Positions 8,601 through 14,447 of a stretch of 16,251 nucleotides of DNA are shown here, piece after piece. The stretch is from assembly GCA_003132865.1 (NCBI GenBank), contig PKYZ01000821.1, forward strand, positions 1-16,251, read 5' to 3'. The notes below the pieces were generated by a model that was given only the letters and a program-made list of their open reading frames with translations, searched no databases and was not told the DNA's origin. Source of the DNA: Bryobacterales bacterium (GTDB lineage Bacteria; Acidobacteriota; Terriglobia; Bryobacterales; Bryobacteraceae). Made by a program: the position numbers and the translations under genes. Every line of letters starts with the position of its first letter. The first letter of the stretch is position 1.

Positions 8601-8646
8601 GGCGTGCCCCAATGCCGGGGATAGGAGTATCCGGAGTACTGGCCAC
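5602..8646 (-). CDS. Membrane multi-PAS sensor histidine kinase (DUF4118-type membrane domain)
   Basis: 1014 residues. About 25-122 forms four membrane segments resembling the KdpD-type DUF4118 module, with PFITYVPFILLAAAFGGLEP then VADPRNWLG. Five PAS-type domains follow (about 138-268, 285-396, 405-520, 528-648, 660-768), each ending in a DITERK-like linker, then a coiled coil (768-800). The kinase core has SVSHDLRAPLRG (His806), N-box NLLNNAAKFT (916-925), DNGAGF (950-955) and GTGIGLATV (978-986), typical of the phytochrome/Cph1-like HisKA class. The first PAS domain carries a cysteine cluster, GCLNAL..GCGHGPACTECVIR, with Cys186, 196, 202 and 205, possibly metal or redox binding (inference). 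The start is GTG 8646, just before the first hydrophobic segment; the ribosome site is weak (AGAAG). The TGA at 5602-5604 leads directly into the response regulator, its likely partner. Confidence 0.92.
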   Translation of the reverse strand: MASTPDTPIPGIGARLPLWLKRPSPALRYGVAILLAALAQVARLPLHPPTLMPFITYVPFILLAAAFGGLEPGLLSTFLCAFESTFFATEPVGSLRVADPRNWLGIGAMVLTGLVASLLIERLKQSGERQRAAYQELATVQASAPVMLLVVDDALHVQKANDLAVQFAGQNVSDILGLGPGGAIGCLNALADPGGCGHGPACTECVIRQAVSDTLRNGTHHSGVEAWVPVFLDGREQKRCLQVSTVPMQLNGSGKAALICAQDITERKQVEAELREQREALQRQAQLIDLSHDAIIAADQNRVITGWNTGAQEMYGWTEAEAVANVTDEIFQTSATISTGTINEILNRTGRWDGELEHSHRDGTRLTVDSRQVLQRDPAGNPAGILEINRDITERKRAEEALRESDERFRAQVTASSDVVYRMNPDWSEMRQLRGRDFIADTESPSRTWIHEYIPPDDQPRVLAAIDKAIRTKGIFELEHRVLRVDGTLGWTFSRAIPLQDANGEIVEWLGAASDITGRKQAQEALAASESRLRALLNSASQGVVAIDESGRMVLVNVKIEEMFGYTRDELLGQPLEVLLPERYRTAHDEHLQQYFAHPHTRVMGLGIDLCGRSKNGIEFPVEVSLSWIEQGGSRLAMAIITDITERKQARGQLVEAHRRTTAILESISDAFNTFDPDWRYTYVNAAGTRMAHKSREELLGKNVWELWPYLADSPFGAAYRRAAAENVPVQVEAFYPAPLNAWFEVRCYPAPEGLSIFFTDVTKRKQAEEEVQRLNAELEQRVRDRTAQLEAANQELESFAYSVSHDLRAPLRGIDGWSLALVEDFASQLDEEARHYLGRVRSEAQRMGQLIDDLLRLSRVTRAPLERDSVDLTALARSIADNLREIHADRRIDFTIQPGLTACGDARLLEVALTNLLNNAAKFTGKQAEARVEVGRTEHAGQPAFYVRDNGAGFDMAYARSLFGPFQRLHRSSEFPGTGIGLATVQRIIHRHGGRVWAEAQVDRGATFYFTLG

Positions 8647-8739
8647 TTCTAATTGGTGGGAAATGGCGGGGATAATCTCTTAGCAGGACAGGTCTATGTT
8701 ACCGGGCGTGTCCGGCCGTCCCTTCCGGCCGGTGGCCGG

Positions 8740-8884
8740 CGGGTGCTTAACCGTTTTGGGGATTCCTGACGGAAACCGCTCCCTGACGGTCGCGGCTCGG
8801 TAACAGTCGCGTTGATTTCGCAAGGTTTAGTGAGCCGCGCGCGTAAGCGAGCGGGTGAGTTCCCCAAAACGTTTAAGCACCCCT
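8740..8884. repeat. Inverted pair of ~60-bp interspersed repeats
   Basis: The left arm (about 8740-8804) contains GGGTGCTTAACCGTTTTGGG and CCGCTCCCTGACGGTCGCGG. The right arm (about 8821-8884), read on the minus strand, contains GGGTGCTTAAACGTTTTGGG and CCGCTCGCTTACGCGCGCGG. The arms are imperfect inverted copies around a short centre. Inside each copy a small hairpin (CCGC...GCGG) can form. The layout resembles REP/BIME doublets or a degenerate miniature element; no target-site duplication was established. Another inverted pair, CCGGCC/GGCCGG (8712-8732), lies just to the left. The element fills most of the gap between the divergent kinase and symporter genes. Confidence 0.7.
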
Positions 8885-8921
8885 CCTGGCCTGTCTACAC
8901 CCGCCACGATTCCGGCTGTGG

Positions 8922-8927
8922 TAGAAT
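8922..8927 (+). promoter_or_regulatory. Candidate -10 box for the transporter pair
   Basis: TAGAAT ends 10 nt before the ATG at 8938, implying a leader of only a few bases. There is no Shine-Dalgarno sequence and no clear -35 box. If transcription starts here, the upstream in-frame ATG at 8926 would not be on the message, which favours 8938 as the start. Confidence 0.3.
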
Positions 8928-8937
8928 GCGCCATTCC

Positions 8938-10395
8938 ATGCGCTTCCTGGATCTGGCGGTCATCCTCGCCTATCTGATCGCCATCACCTGGTTCGGGGCG
9001 CGCTTCCGGAAAGGCCAGACCAGCCTTGGCGATTATTTCCTGGGAGGCCGCCATGCGCCCTGGTGGGCCATCGCTCTGTCGATTGTATCCGCGGAAACCA
9101 GCACCCTGACGATAGTGGGCACACCCGGACTTTCCTTCGCCGGAAATCTCGGTTTTCTGCAGCTCGTCTTCGGATATCTGCTCGGCCGCGTAGCCGTCTC
9201 GCTGCTGTTTCTGCCCCACTACTTTCGCGGCGAGATGTTCACCGCCTATGAATTGATGCGGCGCCGTTTTGGCCAGCGCATCCGCCGCCTGACCGCGGCA
9301 ATTTTTCTGGTCACCCGTGCCTTGGCGGAAGGCGTGCGGGTGTTCGCCATTTCGCTGGTCGTCTCCATCGTGCTGCGGACCGGCGAAGCCGCCTCCATCG
9401 TCCTGATCGTCTGCCTGACGCTGTTTTACACATTCGAGGGCGGCATGACCGCCGTGATTTGGACCGACGTGGTGCAAATGGGTCTATACGTGATAGGCGC
9501 AGTCGTCAGCCTCTTCGTGATTCTGGCCAAGATCCCCGGCGGTTGGATGCACGTCGCCACGGTGGCCGGCGAGGCCGGCAAACTGCAGGTTTTCGATTTC
9601 AGATTCTCGCCCACGATGCAGTTCCTCTCCCAGAAGTATTCGTTCTGGGCTGGCCTGGTGGGTGGTTGCTTCCTCACCATGGCCAGCCATGGTACCGATC
9701 AGCTCATGGTGCAGCGCCTGCTGAGCGCCCGCAATGAGGCGCAAAGCCGCCGTGCGCTGCTCGCGAGCTGGCTGGTAATCTTTTTCCAATTCAGCCTGTT
9801 TATGGCCATTGGCGTGGCGCTGTTCGTTTACTATCGGGAGGCGCATCTGGTTGGGCCGCGCGAGTTGGATCGCATTTACCCGGAGTTCGTCTGGCGCCAT
9901 CTGCCGGCGGGTGTGGCCGGCTTGGTGACAGCGGCGATCCTGGCCGCCGCGATGGCCAACCTGAGCGCCGCGCTGAATTCGCTGGCGTCCACCACGGTGA
10001 TCGATTTCGCGCGCTGGAGGCCGGTGGGTGAACGCCGCACCGAGGCCGGGTCCCTCAAACTGGCGCGTACCATGACCGTAGTATGGGGCGTCGTCCTGGT
10101 CGCCATCGGGATGATTGCCCACCGCTGGGGATCGGTGCTCGAATCGGGCCTCTCCATCGCGTCGGTGACGCTGGGTCTGTTGCTAGGAGTGTTTCTACTG
10201 GGTGTGCTCACCCGGCGCGTCCGCGAATGGGCTGCCATGGCCGGCGTATTGGCCGGACTCGCCGCAGTCCTGTACGTACGTTTTGCCACACCCATCGCTT
10301 GGACTTGGTGGGTGCCGATCGGTTCGACAGTCACCTTCGCCGCCGGATATGGAGCGTCGTTTTTCCAGTCCAGTACTCCCGAGGTTTCCCGATGA
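8938..10395 (+). CDS. Sodium:solute symporter family (SSS) transporter
   Basis: 485 residues, with about 13 hydrophobic segments. Family marks: DYFLGGR near residue 32, SAETSTLTIVGTPG (51-64), the EGGM-TAVIWTDVVQMGLY stretch (167-184), ASHGTDQLMVQRLLSARNEA (249-268), and the helix-8 block AAAMANLSAALNSLASTTVI (336-355). Ser351 and Thr352 match the residues that bind sodium at the Na2 site in vSGLT and PutP. The protein should carry an organic solute into the cell with Na+; the substrate is not readable. Start: ATG 8938 opens straight into the first membrane helix. An ATG at 8926 is also in frame, and the longer open frame back to 8812 runs through the right arm of the repeat and is unlikely to be coding. 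The last codons overlap the permease gene by 4 bp, so the two are probably co-transcribed. Confidence 0.9.
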   Translation: MRFLDLAVILAYLIAITWFGARFRKGQTSLGDYFLGGRHAPWWAIALSIVSAETSTLTIVGTPGLSFAGNLGFLQLVFGYLLGRVAVSLLFLPHYFRGEMFTAYELMRRRFGQRIRRLTAAIFLVTRALAEGVRVFAISLVVSIVLRTGEAASIVLIVCLTLFYTFEGGMTAVIWTDVVQMGLYVIGAVVSLFVILAKIPGGWMHVATVAGEAGKLQVFDFRFSPTMQFLSQKYSFWAGLVGGCFLTMASHGTDQLMVQRLLSARNEAQSRRALLASWLVIFFQFSLFMAIGVALFVYYREAHLVGPRELDRIYPEFVWRHLPAGVAGLVTAAILAAAMANLSAALNSLASTTVIDFARWRPVGERRTEAGSLKLARTMTVVWGVVLVAIGMIAHRWGSVLESGLSIASVTLGLLLGVFLLGVLTRRVREWAAMAGVLAGLAAVLYVRFATPIAWTWWVPIGSTVTFAAGYGASFFQSSTPEVSR

Positions 10396-11762
10396 ATGAA
10401 TCAAAGGTAATAGAACTCCGGCGGGACCTGGGACTCTGGGGCGCCATCTCCATCGTGGTCGGCACCGTGATTGGAAGCGGCATTTTCCTGGTGCCGCGCG
10501 CCATGGTGCTGCGGGTGGGCTCGCCGTCGATGGTCTTTGTAGTCTGGGTCTTTGGCGGGCTGTTGTCACTCTGCGGCGCGCTGAGTTACGCCGAACTGGC
10601 CGCCGCCATGCCCGAAGCGGGCGGAGAGTATGTCTACCTTAGGGAAGCCTATGGCCCGCTCTGGGGTTTTCTGTATGGTTGGACACAAATGTGGGTAGCT
10701 AAGAGCGGGTCTATCGCCACTCTGGCCACTGCCTTCTTCTACTATCTGACGAATTTCTTTCCCTTACTCGATGGCGTTTTCTACACCGTGCCGCTGCCGC
10801 TCGGAGCACACGGCGCGCCGCTCGATCTGCGCTACGGACAACTGCTGGCCATGGCGCTGATTCTCTTTCTGGCCGGTGTGAATTATTTCGGGGTGAAGTT
10901 AGGAGGCGAGGTACAGATTATAGTCACGATTGTTAAGGTACTGTTAATCGCCTTTATTGTCGTGGCCGGTCTGGGCTTCGGAAAGGCGCATGCGCCGGCG
11001 CCCGCGTCCGTCCCGCATCCGCTCACTATCGCCGGATTTTTCGCCGCGTTGGTGGCGGCTCTGTGGGCCTACGATGGCTGGAATAACGTCAGCATGGTGG
11101 CTTCCGAGATCCGCCAGCCGCAGCGCAGCCTGCCGCTGGCGCTCATTGGCGGCACGTTGGCGGTTATCGCCATCTATCTGACCGCCAATGCCGCCTATTT
11201 CCACGTGCTTTCCGCGCAGCAGGTCGGTTCGAGCGAGCGGGTGGCGGCGGACATGATGCGGCGGGTCGTGGGCGGTTGGGGAGCCCATGCGGTTTCCATT
11301 GCCGCCATGATCAGCATTTTCGCGGCGCTCAACGGCTCCATTCTCTCGGGCGCACGAGTGCCCTACGCCATGGCACGGGACCGGCTCTTTTTTGCATCGG
11401 TGGCCAAAGTCAATGCCGCATATCACACGCCGGGAGTTTCCATATTAGCGCTCAGTGCGTGGTCCGCTCTGCTGGTCCTGTCCGGACGTTACGAACAGCT
11501 CTTTACATATGTAATCTTCGCGAGTTGGATTCTATATGGCATGACTACAGCGGCGGTCATCGTACTACGGCTTAAGAAACCCGATCTACCCCGACCTTAC
11601 AAAACCCTAGCCTATCCCGTACTTCCGGTACTCTTTGTGCTCGTTGCCATGTCCCTAGTACTATCGACTCTATTTGATTCTCCGCGGGAATCCCTGCTTG
11701 GATTAGGCTTAATTTTCCTTGGATTGCCCTTCTATTTTTATTGGAAACGCCGGCTCGCTTGA
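10392..11762 (+). CDS. APC superfamily amino acid permease
   Basis: 456 residues with about 12 hydrophobic segments. The first helix carries the APC substrate-site motif GTVIGSGIFLVP (about 24-35). Further marks are YAELAAAMPEAGGEYVYLRE, the IIVTIVKVLL helix, ALWAYDGWNNVSMVASEIRQ in helix 6 and the following loop, and RVPYAMARDRLFF. These fit the L-type (LAT/SteT-like) amino acid exchangers and permeases; the actual amino acid cannot be told. Start: ATG 10392 inside ATGA overlaps the symporter stop, implying translational coupling; the longer frame from 10083 is antisense-like noise within the symporter gene. From about 11450 to the end, codons become unusually A/T-rich, with several CTA and TTA leucines, unlike the rest of the gene. 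Confidence 0.9.
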   Translation: MNESKVIELRRDLGLWGAISIVVGTVIGSGIFLVPRAMVLRVGSPSMVFVVWVFGGLLSLCGALSYAELAAAMPEAGGEYVYLREAYGPLWGFLYGWTQMWVAKSGSIATLATAFFYYLTNFFPLLDGVFYTVPLPLGAHGAPLDLRYGQLLAMALILFLAGVNYFGVKLGGEVQIIVTIVKVLLIAFIVVAGLGFGKAHAPAPASVPHPLTIAGFFAALVAALWAYDGWNNVSMVASEIRQPQRSLPLALIGGTLAVIAIYLTANAAYFHVLSAQQVGSSERVAADMMRRVVGGWGAHAVSIAAMISIFAALNGSILSGARVPYAMARDRLFFASVAKVNAAYHTPGVSILALSAWSALLVLSGRYEQLFTYVIFASWILYGMTTAAVIVLRLKKPDLPRPYKTLAYPVLPVLFVLVAMSLVLSTLFDSPRESLLGLGLIFLGLPFYFYWKRRLA

Positions 11763-11892
11763 GGCATCCATTGGTCCTATTGGTTCTAAAACTGCTTTGC
11801 GACTCTTTTAGTCCATAAATAGTCAATTGACTACTTGATATTCTTCGCACATTACGTTAAAAAAGATGTGAAGCCGGTGTTGTGGGCGTACT
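11763..11892. other. AT-rich intergenic stretch
   Basis: This is the most A/T-rich stretch in the window, continuing a GC drop that starts in the permease 3' end. It contains A/T runs (for example TTAAAAAAGA near 11857-11866) and the palindrome described separately. No open frame of interest was found. Its composition makes it a natural candidate target for the AT-hook protein encoded downstream, which is inference. Confidence 0.5.
11820..11833. promoter_or_regulatory. 14-bp perfect palindrome, possible operator
   Basis: TAGTCAATTGACTA is perfectly self-complementary and lies in the AT-rich gap about 60 bp upstream of the candidate promoter of the AT-hook gene. Perfect palindromes of this size with no loop are typical of dimeric regulator sites rather than terminators. 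No second copy was noticed in the window. Confidence 0.4.
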
Positions 11893-11921
11893 TTGCAAAT
11901 CACGCAACGGCGAGCTAAACT
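11893..11921 (+). promoter_or_regulatory. Sigma70-like promoter of the AT-hook gene
   Basis: TTGCAA (11893-11898) and TAAACT (11916-11921) are spaced by exactly 17 bp, matching the sigma70 pattern. Transcription would begin near 11928, giving a leader of about 24 nt that includes the GGAGAG ribosome site ahead of ATG 11952. Confidence 0.5.
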
Positions 11922-11951
11922 ACACAAGTCACGGACTTCGGAGAGAACAGA

Positions 11952-12167
11952 ATGGACGTCGCCAAGATTCTCGTGGAATTACGTCAAGAACGAGAGCAAA
12001 TCGAAGAAGCAATTTTAAGCCTGGAACGCCTGGCCAGGGGCCGCGGCCGCAGACGCGGGCGGCCACCATCCTGGATGGCCGAGATTACGGCCAAACGGCG
12101 CGGCCGCCCGCCGGGCAGCAAGAATAAAACCGCTGTGAAGTCCGCCGGCGCCACCACCATCGGGTGA
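11952..12167 (+). CDS. Small AT-hook DNA-binding protein
   Basis: 71 residues. Residues 1-29 form a charged amphipathic helix (ILVELRQEREQIEEAILSLE) that looks like a short coiled coil for self-association. Two AT-hook motifs follow: RGRRRGRPP at 31-39 and KRRGRPPGSKNK at 48-59, each with the G-R-P core that inserts into the minor groove of A/T-rich DNA. The tail is short and flexible. The start is well supported: GGAG lies about 10 nt before ATG 11952, under its own promoter. Between AT-rich DNA upstream and a palindrome-rich gap downstream, it stands alone as a transcription unit. It could be a nucleoid-associated or architectural regulator (inference). I recall similar small proteins from acidobacterial genomes but cannot name a characterised member. 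Confidence 0.75.
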   Translation: MDVAKILVELRQEREQIEEAILSLERLARGRGRRRGRPPSWMAEITAKRRGRPPGSKNKTAVKSAGATTIG

Positions 12168-12193
12168 TGGATGTGGGGCACGCTATCCAGCCT

Positions 12194-12243
12194 GCGGGTG
12201 CCCTTTTGGGCCCGCTTTCCAGCGGGCAGGCCCTTGGGACCCG
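12194..12243. terminator. Branched stem-loop between convergent genes
   Basis: An outer stem (GCGGGT.CCC with GGG.ACCCGC) encloses a perfect hairpin, GCCCGCT-TTCC-AGCGGGC (12210-12227). It lies between the AT-hook gene and the convergent htrA-like gene and could stop transcription from both sides, but neither flank has a strong T-run. It may instead be a dispersed palindromic repeat. Confidence 0.4.
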
Positions 12244-12278
12244 CAATTCGCGCTAGGGTGATGCCTGCTGGAAGCCGA

Positions 12279-12304
12279 TCGCTGAAAGTTGACCGCTGAA
12301 AGCT
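12279..12304. repeat. Short tandem direct repeat
   Basis: CGCTGAAAGTTGAC is followed directly by CGCTGAAAGCTGCC, two imperfect 13-14 bp copies immediately beyond the htrA-like stop codon. It may be a small variable-number repeat. No function is evident. Confidence 0.45.
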
Positions 12305-12306
12305 GC

Positions 12307-13455
12307 CTAAAGCGTCTGGGGGGCCTCTCCCACCTTCACGCGTACACGTTGCGTGCGACCGTTGCGGTAAACCGTGAGATCCAGCGTATCCCCCACCCGC
12401 TTCCGGTTCAGGGCACGCTGTAGCGCATCTTTGCTTTCCACCGGATTGCCGTCCACCGCGATAATAAAATCGCCGCCGATACCGATCTGGTAGACCCCAG
12501 CTATGGCTCTTCGTGTCGGACCGCGCAAACCAACTTCCGAAGCCGGCGATCCCGCTTCGACTTGCTGGATCAGCAGACCGCCCTCGTTCGGCAAGCCCAG
12601 GTCGTCCGCCGCATCGCCCGAGATGTACATAGTCTGAATCCCCAGATACGGCCGGGTTACACGTCCCTTCGCCTGAAATTCGTCCAGCATCGCCTTGGCG
12701 CGGTTGATGGGCAGCGCGAATCCGATCCCGATGTTTCCCTGCGGCCCGTAAATTGCCGTGTTGATGCCGATTACGGAGCCGTGCGAATCCAGCAATGGTC
12801 CGCCGCTGTTGCCCGGATTGATGGCCGCATCGGTCTGGATCATGTCCTCCAGGCGGTGCCCTTCTTGCGGTTGCAGGGTCCGCCCCAGGGAACTGACAAT
12901 TCCGGTGGTCAACGTGCCTCCGAATCCAAATGGATTGCCGATGGCCAGCACCTTCTGTCCCACTTGCAGACTGTCGGAATCGCCCAACTTCAGAAACGGC
13001 AATTGGTGGTCGGCTTGTATTTTCACCAGCGCCAGGTCGTTGCGCGGGTCCGTCCCGAGCACCCTGGCTTTGTATTGCTTCTTGTCGCCGGCCAGTGTCA
13101 CGGTCAACTGCTGGGTGCCCGAGACCACATGGTTGTTGGTCAGAATCAACCCGTCCGGCTTGACCACAAAGCCCGAACCAGTGCCTTCCTGCGGATAGAC
13201 CTGGAAGAAGAAATCCTCGCGGTATACGATGCTGGTAATATTGGCCGTGGCCGGCCGGGCCAGCTTGTAGATTTCGATATTGTTGTTCTCGTCCGCGCTG
13301 AAGCCCGCCGAATGCGCCGCGTTCGGCGCCATCCACAGCCGCTCCGCTTGCCGGATCGGCTGCCACAACCGGCCGGGATTCCAGTTTGCCACCGAAGTCG
13401 CATACCAGAAGCCGCCCACCAGCGCGGCGGCCCAAATGAAAGGTCGCATTCTCAT
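12307..13455 (-). CDS. HtrA/DegP-like serine protease with one PDZ domain
   Basis: 382 residues. An N-terminal hydrophobic anchor (about 5-22) puts the protease in the periplasm, probably membrane-tethered like DegS. The trypsin-like domain shows the full triad: His109 (LTNNHVV), Asp140 (DPRNDLALVK) and Ser217 (NPGNSGGP), with the oxyanion stretch intact. A single PDZ domain follows (about 265-378), with GLLIQQVEAGSPASEVGL and an FIIAVDGNPV strand; a small insertion (RRAIAGVYQIGIG) lies between them. It should degrade or sense misfolded envelope proteins. Start ATG 13455 overlaps the coaE stop in ATGA, with GGAG about 11 nt upstream; a second ATG is at 13449. The pairing with coaE implies co-transcription but no shared function. 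The exact class (DegP, DegS or DegQ) is open. Confidence 0.93.
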   Translation of the reverse strand: MRMRPFIWAAALVGGFWYATSVANWNPGRLWQPIRQAERLWMAPNAAHSAGFSADENNNIEIYKLARPATANITSIVYREDFFFQVYPQEGTGSGFVVKPDGLILTNNHVVSGTQQLTVTLAGDKKQYKARVLGTDPRNDLALVKIQADHQLPFLKLGDSDSLQVGQKVLAIGNPFGFGGTLTTGIVSSLGRTLQPQEGHRLEDMIQTDAAINPGNSGGPLLDSHGSVIGINTAIYGPQGNIGIGFALPINRAKAMLDEFQAKGRVTRPYLGIQTMYISGDAADDLGLPNEGGLLIQQVEAGSPASEVGLRGPTRRAIAGVYQIGIGGDFIIAVDGNPVESKDALQRALNRKRVGDTLDLTVYRNGRTQRVRVKVGEAPQTL

Positions 13456-14060
13456 TGTTGTTCTATTCTCCGCAACGATTCATAGACCGCGCGCGTCTGG
13501 CGCACGGTCTCCTCTTTTGTGCCTGAAGCATCTATGACGAAATCCGCGAACTTGAGTTTTCCGGCGAGCGGCATTTGGCGCCTGAGGCGCGCCAGCACCT
13601 CCTCGCGCGCCGCGCCGTCGCGCTTCATGGACCGTTGCACTTGCTGTTCCACATCGCAGGTCACCACGACCAGCTTATCGAACCGCTGGTAGCTGCCGGT
13701 CTCAATCAGGATGGCCGCCTCCACCACGGCGATCCCGTGCGGATCCTCGGCGGCCACCCACGCCAGCCATTCCTCTTCCCGACGCAGGACTGGCGGATGC
13801 ACCAAGCTGTTGAGCAACGCCAGCCGCTCGGGCTTTCCGAAGACCTGCGCCGCCAAAGCGCGCCGGTCGATGGCCCCAGCCTCGCCCAGCACGCCGGAGC
13901 CGAATTCACGCATTACTGGCGCGTAGGCCTCACCCCCCGGCAGCAGGACTTCGTGCCCCAATCGATCGGCCTGCAGCATGTGGCAGCCCAACTGCGCCAG
14001 CGTCTCGCCCACAAAACTCTTGCCGCATGCCAGTCCGCCCGTGAGCCCTACTCTCAACAC
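13452..14060 (-). CDS. coaE: Dephospho-CoA kinase
   Basis: 202 residues, the usual length for this enzyme, which uses ATP to phosphorylate dephospho-CoA in the last step of coenzyme A synthesis in the cytoplasm. The P-loop GLTGGLACGKS (5-15) is at the N-terminus, followed by the CoaE-typical QADRLGHEVL (30-39), LVHPPVLRREEEW (about 86-98), and VVEAAILIETG and FDKLVVVTCD in the substrate and lid region. No key residue is obviously missing. The start is GTG 14060 (TTG 14057 is also possible). TATCAT lies exactly 6 nt ahead of the GTG with no Shine-Dalgarno, a leaderless-type arrangement. The stop overlaps the htrA-like start by 4 bp. Confidence 0.92.
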   Translation of the reverse strand: MLRVGLTGGLACGKSFVGETLAQLGCHMLQADRLGHEVLLPGGEAYAPVMREFGSGVLGEAGAIDRRALAAQVFGKPERLALLNSLVHPPVLRREEEWLAWVAAEDPHGIAVVEAAILIETGSYQRFDKLVVVTCDVEQQVQRSMKRDGAAREEVLARLRRQMPLAGKLKFADFVIDASGTKEETVRQTRAVYESLRRIEQQ

Positions 14061-14066
14061 AATCCA

Positions 14067-14072
14067 ATGATA
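14067..14072 (-). promoter_or_regulatory. Candidate -10 box for coaE-htrA
   Basis: On the minus strand TATCAT is followed by six bases and then the GTG start at 14060, the spacing expected for a leaderless message. No -35 consensus is seen. Support is positional only. Confidence 0.27.
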
Positions 14073-14106
14073 GCGGCTTCGTGGTGGGGCAGGCGCTTCC
14101 GCCGGC

Positions 14107-14393
14107 CTGGAACAACGTCAGAACGTGCGCTTCCCGATAACACTGCCGGTGCGCTACAGCCTCGCAAAAAGCTGTGGTTGGGACCGGATCGTGAACATCG
14201 GCAGCGGCGGCGCCCTCTTCACCGTCGGCCAACCCGTCAGGCAAGGACAACGGGTCGAATTGTGTATCGGCTGGCCCGTCCTGCTGCACGAAAAGGTGCA
14301 CTTTTGAATTTGGTCGCGGCGGGAGTCGTCGTGCGCGCCGAGGAGGGCCGCGCCGCGGTGAGGTTCGACCACTGCAGCTTCCGGACTGCCAGT
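14107..14393 (+). pseudogene. PilZ domain remnant (c-di-GMP-binding type)
   Basis: One frame reads LEQRQNVRFPITLPVRYSLA and DRIVNIGSGGALFTVGQPVR, ending at TGA 14305-14307. The adjacent frame continues from 14304 as LNLVAAGVVVRAEEGRAAVR and FDHCSFRTASS. Together they make one PilZ fold: RQNVR matches the RxxxR arm, and NIGSGG sits where (D/N)xSxxG is expected, with Gly in place of the usual Ser. There is no usual start upstream before a TAG at 14071-14073, a frameshift near 14302-14304, and no stop of its own after the domain, so the gene looks dead or badly damaged. GTG 14125 would start inside the RxxxR motif. It lies on the strand opposite its neighbours, between the OmpR-type regulator and coaE. 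Confidence 0.65.
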
Positions 14394-14426
14394 TCCGCCT
14401 TTCGCCCGGCAGGCGCTGTTGCCGGA

Positions 14427-14446
14427 ACTCCGCGGCGGCGCGGAGT
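14427..14446 (-). terminator. Stem-loop just after the OmpR-type regulator
   Basis: ACTCCGC-GGCGGC-GCGGAGT is a perfect 7-bp stem beginning about one base beyond the regulator stop on the minus strand. An overlapping palindrome, TCTCAC-GG-GTGAGA (14446-14459), covers the stop codon. There is no T-run, so it could be a weak intrinsic terminator or a 3'-end stabiliser. Confidence 0.35.
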
Positions 14447-14447
14447 C

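Noticed and set aside
8812..8937. Upstream extension of the symporter
   Set aside because: Runs through the right arm of the inverted repeat and lacks membrane or family sequence; ATG 8938 fits the family.
11984..13435. 483-codon minus-strand open frame
   Set aside because: Alternative frame of the htrA-like gene, which has the complete catalytic triad in its own frame.
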